Below, in pieces: positions 1 through 5,527 of a DNA stretch of 9,100 nucleotides. The notes under the pieces are model-generated. The model had not been told where the DNA came from and did not search any database. It saw nothing but the letters and a program-made list of their open reading frames with translations. How positions within the stretch are numbered: position 1 is the stretch's first letter; each line of letters starts with the position of its first letter. The DNA lies in NCBI GenBank assembly GCA_017999235.1, contig JAGOBN010000121.1, positions 1-9,100 on the forward strand, in the 5' to 3' direction. The stretch comes from Anaerolineales bacterium (GTDB lineage: Bacteria > Chloroflexota > Anaerolineae > Anaerolineales > UBA6663). The position numbers and the translations under genes are program-made.

Positions 1-107
1 ACGCCGGCCGCGCCGCCCTGGCGCAGTTCCACGCCTTTGCCGACGGCATCGAAGACGAGGTGAGCCGGCGCTACCGCGCTACCTTCGGCCCCCGTTCCAG
101 CCTCTAA
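1..107 (+). CDS. C-terminal end of an unrecognised protein (partial)
   Basis: An open frame runs in from the window edge (first full codon at base 3) and ends at a TAA at 105-107. It encodes 34 residues, beginning AGRAALAQFHAFADGIEDEV and ending FGPRSSL. The composition, with GC-ending codons and an amphipathic Ala/Glu/Arg-rich stretch, looks like real coding sequence and like the end of a helical domain. The family cannot be named from so short a tail. The promoter region of the tungstate transporter starts directly downstream, so this gene is probably a separate unit on the same strand. Confidence 0.55.
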   Translation, partial: AGRAALAQFHAFADGIEDEVSRRYRATFGPRSSL

Positions 108-154
108 CCCCGGCGCATTCCAGGTTGTTTTGACGTTTTCGGAGCGTTCTTCTC

Positions 155-183
155 TTGCGGAATAGCGCGGGAGTCGCTATGAT
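155..183 (+). promoter_or_regulatory. Predicted sigma70-type promoter of the tup operon
   Basis: A -35-like TTGCGG (155-160) lies 17 bp before TATGAT (178-183), which matches five of six bases of the TATAAT consensus. Transcription would begin near base 190, leaving a leader of about 40 nt that includes the purine-rich ribosome site at 221-231. An alternative -35, TTGACG at 130-135, has no good -10 at normal spacing. The promoter is embedded in the inverted repeat at 174-198. Predicted by eye only. Confidence 0.5.
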
Positions 184-198
184 TATTGGTCATAGCGA
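174..198. promoter_or_regulatory. Perfect inverted repeat, ModE-like operator candidate
   Basis: TCGCTATGA (174-182) and TCATAGCGA (190-198) are perfect 9-bp inverted arms around a 7-bp spacer, TTATTGG. The repeat covers the predicted -10 box and the likely transcription start of tupA, where a repressor would act. From memory, ModE-type molybdate/tungstate sites have half-sites like TCGCTATATA and TATATAACGA with a 6-7 bp spacer, so the TCGCTAT core, symmetry and spacing agree. No ModE-like gene is in this window. The repeat itself is read directly; the regulator is inferred from family knowledge and position. Confidence 0.6.
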
Positions 199-232
199 TA
201 CGCCACCCCGAATTCAATCAGGAGAAGAAGGT

Positions 233-1330
233 ATGCGATTCCTTCAACGTCTGGCCCAGAGCTTGAGTCTGCTGGCTCTGGTGGTGGTCACGGCCTGCGG
301 GCCAACCGCGCCGACCGCGCCCGCCGCGACCAGCGCGCCGGTGGTGCCAGCGACGGCCGCGCCCACGGACCTCCCCGCCACCACCGTTCCCGCCACCGTC
401 GCGCCCACGGAGGCTCCGGCGGCGGCCACTACCGCGCGCACGGTCGCGCCGACGGTCGCCGCCACGACCGCGCCGACCCAAGCGCCCACCGCTGCACCGA
501 CCGAAGCGCCGGCCGTGGCGCCCACCACCGCCCCCGCGCCGGCCGGCCCGCCCGGCACGCTGATCCTGGCCACGACCACCAGCACGGCGGATTCGGGTCT
601 GCTGGCCGCGATCCTGCCGTATTTTGAGGTGCGCGAAAACTTGAAGATCAAGGTCATCGCCGTGGGCACCGGCCAGTCGCTGGCCATTGCCGCGCGCGGT
701 GACGCCGACGTGGTGCTGGTGCATGCCCGCGCCCAGGAAGACGCCTTTGTGGCGGCTGGCAACGGCATCGACCGGCGCGACGTGATGTACAACGACTTCA
801 TCATCGTCGGCCCGGCCAACGACCCGGCCGGCATCGCCAATCTGCCCTCCGCCAAGGATGCTTTTGCCAAGATCGCGGCCGCCGGCGCGCCTTTCGCGTC
901 ACGCGGCGACGGCTCCGGCACCCACAGCAAGGAAACCAGCTTGTGGACGGCGGCCGGCCTCAAGCCGCAAAGCGGGGCCAACGGCTACGTCGCTTTGGGC
1001 CAGGGCATGGGCGAGACCCTGACCTACGCCAACGAGACGGGGTCCTATACCTTGACCGATCGCGGCACTTGGCTGGCCCGCCTGGCCGGCTTGCCCGGCT
1101 TGACGGTTTTGGTGGGCGGCGCGTCCGTGAAGGTCAACCCGGACAAGGCGCTCTACAACCCGTACGGCGTCATCGCCGTTAACCCGGCCAAGTTCCCCAA
1201 CGTCAACTACGCGAAGGCCAAGCTCTTCATCGAGTGGATCACGTCGCTCTCGATCCAGCGCCGCATCTACGAGTTCGGCCGCGGGCTGTACGGCGAATCC
1301 TTGTTCTACCCGGTAGCGCAGACGCCCTAA
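233..1330 (+). CDS. tupA: Tungstate ABC transporter substrate-binding lipoprotein TupA
   Basis: A 365-residue lipoprotein that captures tungstate outside the membrane and delivers it to TupBC. The N-terminus MRFLQRLAQSL leads into a hydrophobic stretch and a lipobox ending VTAC, with the lipidated Cys at residue 22. Residues 23-107 are a low-complexity Ala/Thr/Pro/Val tether. The binding domain follows, with the TupA hallmarks ATTTSTADSGLL (113-124), DVVLVHA (159-165), a DVMYNDFIIVGP stretch (183-194) and SRGDGSGTHSKE (223-234). These separate TupA from the ModA and WtpA families. The ATG at 233 is preferred because GGAGAAGAAGG stands just before it and the Cys falls at a normal signal-peptide distance. 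A longer frame from TTG at 155 would start inside the promoter. Binding of tungstate rather than molybdate is assigned from family motifs. Confidence 0.93.
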   Translation: MRFLQRLAQSLSLLALVVVTACGPTAPTAPAATSAPVVPATAAPTDLPATTVPATVAPTEAPAAATTARTVAPTVAATTAPTQAPTAAPTEAPAVAPTTAPAPAGPPGTLILATTTSTADSGLLAAILPYFEVRENLKIKVIAVGTGQSLAIAARGDADVVLVHARAQEDAFVAAGNGIDRRDVMYNDFIIVGPANDPAGIANLPSAKDAFAKIAAAGAPFASRGDGSGTHSKETSLWTAAGLKPQSGANGYVALGQGMGETLTYANETGSYTLTDRGTWLARLAGLPGLTVLVGGASVKVNPDKALYNPYGVIAVNPAKFPNVNYAKAKLFIEWITSLSIQRRIYEFGRGLYGESLFYPVAQTP

Positions 1331-1341
1331 GCCTGCCTCGA

Positions 1342-1418
1342 TGGCGATAGACTTTGACAGCGTGGCCAACGGCCCGACCCGCACCAGCCGCCCACAGGCG
1401 TCAAAGGCATGATCGCCA
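1342..1418 (+). ncRNA. Candidate structured RNA element between tupA and tupB
   Basis: The transcript can form one long nested stem. TGGCGAT (1342-1348) pairs with ATCGCCA (1412-1418). Inside it CTTTGAC (1352-1358) pairs with GTCAAAG (1400-1406). Further in, GTGG (1362-1365) pairs with CCAC (1392-1395) and CGGC (1370-1373) with GCCG (1387-1390). Small internal loops separate the helices, and a 13-nt apical loop closes the structure. I do not recognise a known riboswitch class; in particular I could not match it to the Moco motif. The pairing is read from the sequence; folding in the cell and any role are inference. Confidence 0.45.
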
Positions 1419-1433
1419 CGTCACCGGACCACA

Positions 1434-1500
1434 GGGCCGCCGCGACGCTGAGATCCTGAGATAATCTCCAGGCTCCGCGCTTCGGCGGCCCGCTTTTATT
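1434..1500 (+). terminator. Terminator-like hairpin in the tupA-tupB gap (possible attenuator)
   Basis: GGGCCGCCG (1434-1442) is perfectly complementary to CGGCGGCCC (1483-1491), and the right arm is followed by GCTTTTATT. The 40-nt interior holds a smaller bulged hairpin at 1455-1472. It also holds CGC-TTCG-GCG (1478-1487), a UUCG-type tetraloop whose pairing would compete with the right arm. A GC-rich stem plus U-rich tail fits an intrinsic terminator with partial read-through, but the long interior weakens the case. tupB must be read through it, so termination would be incomplete or regulated. Confidence 0.4.
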
Positions 1501-1510
1501 GGTTGGCCCT

Positions 1511-2194
1511 ATGGATTGGCTTGCACCGCTCCTGCCCGTCATCCTGCTCTCACTGTACATCTCGGGCGTGGCCCTGTTGATCGCCACCGCGGCCGGCCTG
1601 CCGCTGGGCGCCGCCTTGGCGCTCTACCCGGTGCCGGGCAAGCGCTTCATCACGCTGCTGATTTATACGGGCATGGGCCTGCCGCCGGTGGTGGTGGGCC
1701 TGTTTGTCTATCTGCTGCTCTCGCGCAGCGGGCCGCTGGGCGGGCTGGGGTGGCTGTTCTCGCCGCCGGCCATGATTACGGCCCAGGTCATCATCGCTTT
1801 GCCGATGGTGGCCGGCCTGGCGATGACGGCGGTGGAGGGGCTGGACCCAGGCTTGCGCCTGCAGGTGCGGGCGTTAGGGGCCTCGCCCAGCCAGACGCTG
1901 TGGACCCTGCTGAGCGAGGCGCGCGGCGGCGTGCTCTCGGCCATCGTGGCCGCCTTCGGCAGCGTCATCTCGGAAGTGGGCGCCGTGATGCTGGTGGGCG
2001 GCAACGTGGAGGGGCAGACGCGCGTGCTGACCACGGCCATCGTGCTGGAGACGCGCAAAGGCGAGTTCGGCCTGGCGTTGGCGCTGGGCACGGTGCTGCT
2101 GACGCTGACGTTTGTGATCAACTTCTGGCTGGTACGGGCCGGCCAGCGGCGCGAGGCTGTCGGGTGGGCGGCGGAAATGCGGGCGGGGCGGTGA
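1511..2194 (+). CDS. tupB: Tungstate ABC transporter permease TupB
   Basis: A 227-residue inner-membrane permease that forms the tungstate channel. It is almost entirely hydrophobic helices, roughly five or six. Family-typical stretches include the GMGLPPVVVGLFVYLLLSRS segment, followed by GPLGGLGWLF. The cytoplasmic EAA coupling loop that docks on the ATPase reads VRALGASPSQTLWTLLSEAR, followed by a helix containing FGSVISEVG. ATG at 1511 (MDWLAPLLPV) is chosen because it starts the conserved part. An in-frame TTG at 1499 lies inside the U-rich tail of the upstream hairpin and is less likely. Neither start has a clear Shine-Dalgarno sequence, which is unusual for a transporter gene. The stop codon overlaps the GTG of tupC, so those two are probably translationally coupled. 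Confidence 0.92.
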   Translation: MDWLAPLLPVILLSLYISGVALLIATAAGLPLGAALALYPVPGKRFITLLIYTGMGLPPVVVGLFVYLLLSRSGPLGGLGWLFSPPAMITAQVIIALPMVAGLAMTAVEGLDPGLRLQVRALGASPSQTLWTLLSEARGGVLSAIVAAFGSVISEVGAVMLVGGNVEGQTRVLTTAIVLETRKGEFGLALALGTVLLTLTFVINFWLVRAGQRREAVGWAAEMRAGR

Positions 2195-2919
2195 CGCCGG
2201 AGGCGCTGTACGCCCTGCGCGGTGTGCAAAAGGCTTATGCCGGCCGGCCGCCGGTGCTGGACCTGGCCGCCTTGGACATCGCGCGCGGCGAGGTGCTGGC
2301 GCTGGTGGGGCCAAGCGGGGCCGGCAAGTCCACGCTGCTGCGCCTGCTTAATTTCCTGGAGCCGCCCAGCGCCGGCGAGATCCGCTTTGCGGGCCAGCCG
2401 GTGCCGGCTGAGCCGCCGCTGGCCGTCTTGCGGCGCGTGACCACGGTCTTCCAGCGCCCGGTCCTGCTGCAGCAATCCGTCCGCAATAACATTGCCTTCG
2501 GCGTAAAGCTGCGCGGCCAGGCCGTGGACGGCCGCGTGGACGCGGCCCTGGAACAAGTGGGGCTGCAGGCGCTGGCCCGTCAGCCGGCCCATAAGCTCTC
2601 CGGCGGCGAGATGCAGCGCGCGGCTCTGGCCCGCGCCCTGGTGCTGGAGCCGGACGTCCTCTTGTTGGATGAGCCGACGGCGAATCTTGACCCCTACAAC
2701 GTGGGCTTGATCGAACGCATCGTGGCCGAGCAAAACCGCGCGCGCGGCACGACGGTGGTGGTGGTGACGCACAATATTTTTCAGGCGCGGCGGCTGGCCA
2801 CGCGCGTGGGCCTGTTGTTGGGCGGGCAGTTGGTGGAGCTGGCGCCGACGGCGGCGTTCTTCGACACGCCGGCTGATCCGCGCACCGCCGCCTTCGTGCG
2901 CGGCGAGATGGTCTGGTAG
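2191..2919 (+). CDS. tupC: Tungstate ABC transporter ATP-binding protein TupC
   Basis: A 242-residue cytoplasmic ATPase that powers tungstate import through TupB. All nucleotide-binding motifs are present: Walker A GPSGAGKST (40-48), Q-loop Gln88 in VFQRP, signature LSGGE (136-140), Walker B VLLLDEP with Asp160-Glu161, D-loop ANLDP, and the switch His194 in VTHN. The start is GTG at 2191 within GTGA, overlapping the tupB stop by 3 bp. This is the only start that lets the conserved N-terminal strand LYALRGVQKAY begin normally. The longer open frame in this phase upstream runs antiphase through tupB and is not coding. The length is close to that of other TupC/ModC-like ATPases without a C-terminal MOP (molybdate-binding) domain, and none is seen here. 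Confidence 0.93.
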   Translation: MTPEALYALRGVQKAYAGRPPVLDLAALDIARGEVLALVGPSGAGKSTLLRLLNFLEPPSAGEIRFAGQPVPAEPPLAVLRRVTTVFQRPVLLQQSVRNNIAFGVKLRGQAVDGRVDAALEQVGLQALARQPAHKLSGGEMQRAALARALVLEPDVLLLDEPTANLDPYNVGLIERIVAEQNRARGTTVVVVTHNIFQARRLATRVGLLLGGQLVELAPTAAFFDTPADPRTAAFVRGEMVW

Positions 2920-2965
2920 GGGGCGGCCCCGGCCGGCGTCCTGTTCTGCGGACCATGAGCGCGCG

Positions 2966-3922
2966 CTAGGCCGGCGCCTCGAGCAGCTTCTTCAGCTTGG
3001 CGCTGATCTCGCGCCACTGGATCTTGGACAGTCCGAGCTTCTGGCGGATGCGGTCAAACTCCAGGCCGGCCCGCGCGTCGCGCACCGCGCCCGTCCAGCG
3101 GCACATCTCAAACGAGAGGTGCTTATCGAGGCCGGCGGCCACGCTGATATCCTCCAGCAGATACTCCAGCCGGCGCGCTTTGTAGGGGAACAGCTTCTGC
3201 TCGGGCTGATAATGGGCCAGATAGCTCTGGTACACGGCCACCCAGCCCGGCTCCAGCTTGAGCTTGCGCTCTTTGTAGCGGTTGCGCGTCTCCTGGTAGC
3301 GCACCCACAACAGGGGCGCGGCGGGATCGGCCAGATCGATGTGGTTGATCTCCAGCGCCAGGCACTCGCTCTTCTTTATCCCGGTCTGCAGCAACAGGGT
3401 AAACAACAGATACGGCCGGATATCGGGCTTGTCGGCGTTGTGCCAGAGCCGCCGGCCGGCCGCCAGCGCCTGCTCCACTTCGTCGTCGGTGAGCACCTGC
3501 GGCAGAGGGCTGAGGACCGTTTGCTGGATCAACGCGGCGGCGGGGTCGTGCGTTAAGACGCTGGTTTGCTCCAGCCAGCGGAAGAAAGCCTTGAGCGACG
3601 TCACCCGGCGGGAATAGGTTTTGGGACTGCGCCCGCTGGCTTTTTGAGCCAGCAGCCACTTCTCCAGGTCGCGCGTGGCAATCTGGTTCAGGCTGCGGCC
3701 GGCGCCCAGAAAAGCGGCCAGCAGGTTGAGGTCGCCGCCAAAAGACTTGACGGTGTTGAGGCTGGCGTTTTCTTTGATGAGATGTTCTTTCCAGGCCACG
3801 ATGGCGGCTTTGAGCGAGGCCGTGGCGGTCAGAGCCGGGCCGGCGGCGCGGGCGGCCGGGGCCGGCCGCACGTCCTCCGGAAGCTGCGAGAACAGGGGCA
3901 GCTGCTCAATCGTGACGGGCAT
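2966..3922 (-). CDS. Tyrosine-recombinase-fold protein with degenerate catalytic site
   Basis: A 318-residue protein with the layout of a phage-type integrase/Xer recombinase. A SAM-like core-binding domain spans about residues 35-120 (NTVKSFGGDLNLLAAFL, then TYSRRVTSLKAFFRWLE), and a catalytic-like domain spans about 140-315. TGIKKSECLAL (180-190) aligns with the usual TGLRxSELLAL, putting Lys183 where catalytic Arg I belongs. Lys217 (RYKERK) fits the hairpin lysine. EMCRWT (272-277) aligns with HxLRHT: His becomes Glu272, while Arg275 is kept. LGL (296-298) replaces LGH. The position nine residues on, normally the nucleophilic Tyr, is Ser307. The protein may bind DNA but is unlikely to cut it by the standard mechanism. 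The frame is intact and no att-like repeats or phage genes lie nearby. It is convergent with tupC, 46 bp apart. Confidence 0.8.
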   Translation of the reverse strand: MPVTIEQLPLFSQLPEDVRPAPAARAAGPALTATASLKAAIVAWKEHLIKENASLNTVKSFGGDLNLLAAFLGAGRSLNQIATRDLEKWLLAQKASGRSPKTYSRRVTSLKAFFRWLEQTSVLTHDPAAALIQQTVLSPLPQVLTDDEVEQALAAGRRLWHNADKPDIRPYLLFTLLLQTGIKKSECLALEINHIDLADPAAPLLWVRYQETRNRYKERKLKLEPGWVAVYQSYLAHYQPEQKLFPYKARRLEYLLEDISVAAGLDKHLSFEMCRWTGAVRDARAGLEFDRIRQKLGLSKIQWREISAKLKKLLEAPA

Positions 3923-3930
3923 GGGGGCCT

Positions 3931-3958
3931 AATCTAGACCTATTCGACTAGAAGTCAA
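3931..3958 (-). promoter_or_regulatory. Predicted promoter of the recombinase-like gene, with inverted repeat
   Basis: On the minus strand TTGACT (3958-3953) lies 16 bp before TAGATT (3936-3931), in an AT-rich patch that stands out from its surroundings. Transcription would start about at the ATG (3922), so the mRNA may be leaderless; no Shine-Dalgarno sequence is visible. TCTAG (3933-3937) and CTAGA (3948-3952) form an inverted repeat with a 10-bp spacer covering the spacer and -10. It is a possible operator site. Confidence 0.45.
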
Positions 3959-3993
3959 GCGGCTTGGCCGGCGGGGGCGCCGGGTGAGCGGCC

Positions 3994-4030
3994 AAAAACG
4001 AGTCAGGCACCCGACTCCGGGCGCCTGACT
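3994..4030 (-). terminator. Rho-independent terminator of the cytochrome operon
   Basis: Read on the minus strand, AGTCAGGC and GCCTGACT form an 8-bp outer stem, and CCCG/CGGG form the inner stem around a GAGT loop. One position between them is G-T, a G-U pair in minus-strand RNA but an A-C mismatch in plus-strand RNA. The stem is followed by CG and TTTTT (3998-3994). It lies about 60 bp past the cytochrome stop codon, and its polarity fits that gene. No other feature was seen between 3959 and 4087. Confidence 0.88.
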
Positions 4031-4087
4031 GCAGGGTGGCGGGTTAGCGGCGCGGGAGGCCGGCTGGAGGCGGGACCGGCAGCCGCG

Positions 4088-4966
4088 TTACGGCTGCGCG
4101 GCGGTGAGAAACGCGATCAAGGCATCGATCTCGGCCGCGGACAAGCCCAGCCGCGGCATCTCGGTCTGCGGCTTCACCGCCGCTGGATCGGCCAGCCACT
4201 GGCGCAGGTAGGCCGGCGTCGCCAGGAAGTTGGAGAGGTTCGGCCCCGCCGTGAAGCCGTGGAAGTCGCCGAGCACCCGGCGTTTGAGCGGCTGGACGGC
4301 CGTGTGATCATGGCACATCACACAGCCCTTCGCCAGAAACAACGCCTGGCCGGTCTCGGCCGGCGAGCTCGGCGCGGCGGCCAGCACCGGCGCCGGCGCC
4401 GCCGGAGGCAAGGCGAACCCCAGCAGGGCCACAAACGCGCCGGCCAGGGCCAAGCCGCCCGCCCACGCCCGGCGCGTGCGCGCCAGGACCCCGGCGCCCG
4501 CGCCCAGGCCGGCCAGACCCACCAACCCGAGCCACGTCCACGCTCCCGCGCCGGGGGCGCTCGCGGCGCTGGGCGCGCCGGCTGCCGGTCCAACCGTCAG
4601 GGCCGGCATCGGCTGGAGCAGACTGCCGCCAAAGGGGTCGAGCGTCCAGTCCCACACGCCGGCCTCCGGCAGGGCCACCACCGCCTCAAAATAGCCCAAC
4701 GGCGGCACGGGTTCGGCCACCGCCTCCACCACCTGCCCGGTAGCGGTGTGGACAAAGCGCAGGCTGGGGTGGACCCAATGCACCAGCGTGACGCCGTGCT
4801 GCCGCACCGCGAACCGCAGGGTGACGGGCGCGCCGGCCGTCAGCGGGCCAGGCAGGGCCTCCAGGGTGGCGATGGCCCACCCGCCGGCCCGCGCCGGCCC
4901 AACGCCCCCGCTCAACAGACCGAGCACCACCAGCGTCAACGCGCCAAATTTCAGAAAGGTCTTCAT
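4088..4966 (-). CDS. Membrane protein with N-terminal beta domain, two TM helices and C-terminal cytochrome c domain
   Basis: A 292-residue exported heme protein. Residues 1-27 are a signal peptide (MKTFLKFGALTLVVLGLLSG, then cleavage near PARA). Residues 30-126 look like a small Ig-like domain of the YtkA/FixH type (VTLRFAVRQHGVTLVHWVHP), a tentative match. Two hydrophobic segments follow, about 143-162 and 168-187, with Arg-rich TRR between them on the probable cytoplasmic side. Residues 203-292 form a class I cytochrome c domain: CVMCH (215-219) binds heme and Met270 in TEMPRLGLS is the likely sixth ligand. Both soluble domains would face outside. Start: ATG at 4966 follows GAAAGG at good distance and begins the signal peptide; an upstream in-frame extension has no export signal. 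It lies 28 bp after the lipoprotein gene, so the two are cotranscribed. Electron partner and substrate are unknown. Confidence 0.85.
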   Translation of the reverse strand: MKTFLKFGALTLVVLGLLSGGVGPARAGGWAIATLEALPGPLTAGAPVTLRFAVRQHGVTLVHWVHPSLRFVHTATGQVVEAVAEPVPPLGYFEAVVALPEAGVWDWTLDPFGGSLLQPMPALTVGPAAGAPSAASAPGAGAWTWLGLVGLAGLGAGAGVLARTRRAWAGGLALAGAFVALLGFALPPAAPAPVLAAAPSSPAETGQALFLAKGCVMCHDHTAVQPLKRRVLGDFHGFTAGPNLSNFLATPAYLRQWLADPAAVKPQTEMPRLGLSAAEIDALIAFLTAAQP

Positions 4967-4994
4967 GCGTTTGCCTTTCGAGAGGGCCGGGCGT

Positions 4995-5471
4995 TTATTG
5001 ATCCGCGCCGGCCGGGATCGCGGCCACAAACTGCAAGCGGTGCTCCCCGGCCTGGGCCGTGATCTCCCAGCAGCCGGCCGCCGGCACATACACGCCCGTC
5101 ACCTGGAAGCCGGTGCCGTAGCCGCCGGGGATGTCCACCCGCAGCGGGTCAGCCGCGCCATCCAGCCGGCGCCCGGTGACGGTGAGCGCCGCGCCGGCCG
5201 GCCGAATCCAGATCACCTTGTTGCCGTCCGGGCCGGCCTGCCAGCCGGCGCTCCACAGAGCCCAGAGCGTGCGCTCGGCGTTGACAAACCACGGCCCCGC
5301 ATCGAACGGGTCGGCGTGCGGGTCCTTGGGCGGCGTCTCGCGGACGAGCTCCGAGACCGGACACGGCGCCGGCGCGGCGGCTTGCGCTTGCGCGGCCGCG
5401 GTGTCGCGGGCCGGCGCGCAGGCGCTCAACACCAGCGCGGCCAGGCCCAACTGCCAGCAGAGAATTTTCAT
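4995..5471 (-). CDS. Small lipoprotein, function unknown
   Basis: A 158-residue secreted lipoprotein. The signal MKILCWQLGLAALVLSAC ends in a lipobox with Cys18, followed by an Ala/Gln-rich spacer. The rest is a compact domain rich in Trp, Gly and Pro: CPVSELVRETPP, then WFVNAERTLWALWSAGW, and a C-terminal strand pair containing GCWEITAQAGEHRLQFV. The last part resembles the closing strands of an Ig-like fold seen in small lipoproteins next to ECF sigma genes, but I cannot name the family. Two Cys in the mature domain (in PCPV and GCWE) could form a disulfide. The ATG at 5471 is preferred over an in-frame ATG 27 bp upstream because AAAGGA precedes it and the signal peptide starts there. It is the first gene behind the second ECF-type promoter. 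Confidence 0.8.
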   Translation of the reverse strand: MKILCWQLGLAALVLSACAPARDTAAAQAQAAAPAPCPVSELVRETPPKDPHADPFDAGPWFVNAERTLWALWSAGWQAGPDGNKVIWIRPAGAALTVTGRRLDGAADPLRVDIPGGYGTGFQVTGVYVPAAGCWEITAQAGEHRLQFVAAIPAGADQ

Positions 5472-5496
5472 CGGCCGTCCTTTCGCTTTGCTGGTC

Positions 5497-5524
5497 ATAC
5501 ACCGGCCGGCCGGCTGCGGTTCCC
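5497..5524 (-). promoter_or_regulatory. ECF-type promoter before the lipoprotein-cytochrome pair
   Basis: Minus strand: GGGAACC (5524-5518), a 16-bp spacer, then TGTAT (5501-5497). GGAAC is the classic -35 of many ECF sigma factors. The same -35, spacer length and -10 recur before the sigma gene at 6859-6886. On the plus strand both copies share ATACACCGGCCGG and GGTTCCCG around eight differing bases. The -35 sits 3 bp after the anti-sigma stop codon, and the expected start gives a leader of about 20 nt. Confidence 0.7.
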
Positions 5525-5527
5525 GGC

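Noticed and set aside
155..232. N-terminal extension of TupA from TTG at 155
   Set aside because: It covers the promoter and the inverted repeat, and it would place the lipobox Cys at residue 48, too far from the start. ATG at 233 has a strong ribosome site.
218..981. Long minus-strand open frames opposite tupA
   Set aside because: They are low-complexity Arg/Gly or Ala/Val-rich mirror images of the GC-rich tether, with no recognisable domain.
1341..1412. A 23-codon ORF (ATG to TGA) in the tupA-tupB gap
   Set aside because: It has no ribosome site, and its bases are better explained by the nested RNA stem at 1342-1418, which covers almost the whole ORF.
1331..1498. Moco/Tuco riboswitch in the tupA-tupB gap
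   Set aside because: The position would be suggestive, but I could not match the conserved Moco motif segments. It is left as an unclassified structured element.
2920..2965. Possible bidirectional terminator between tupC and the recombinase-like gene
   Set aside because: Only a 4-bp GGGG/CCCC stem and GC-rich repeats are present, with no T-run on either strand.
2966..3958. Integrated mobile element or phage around the recombinase-like gene
   Set aside because: No att-like direct repeats, tRNA target, excisionase, phage or transposase genes are seen, and the active site looks lost.
4967..5089. Longer N-terminus for the cytochrome protein
   Set aside because: The extra 41 residues are Arg/Pro-rich, overlap the lipoprotein gene and would bury the signal peptide. 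ATG at 4966 has its own ribosome site.
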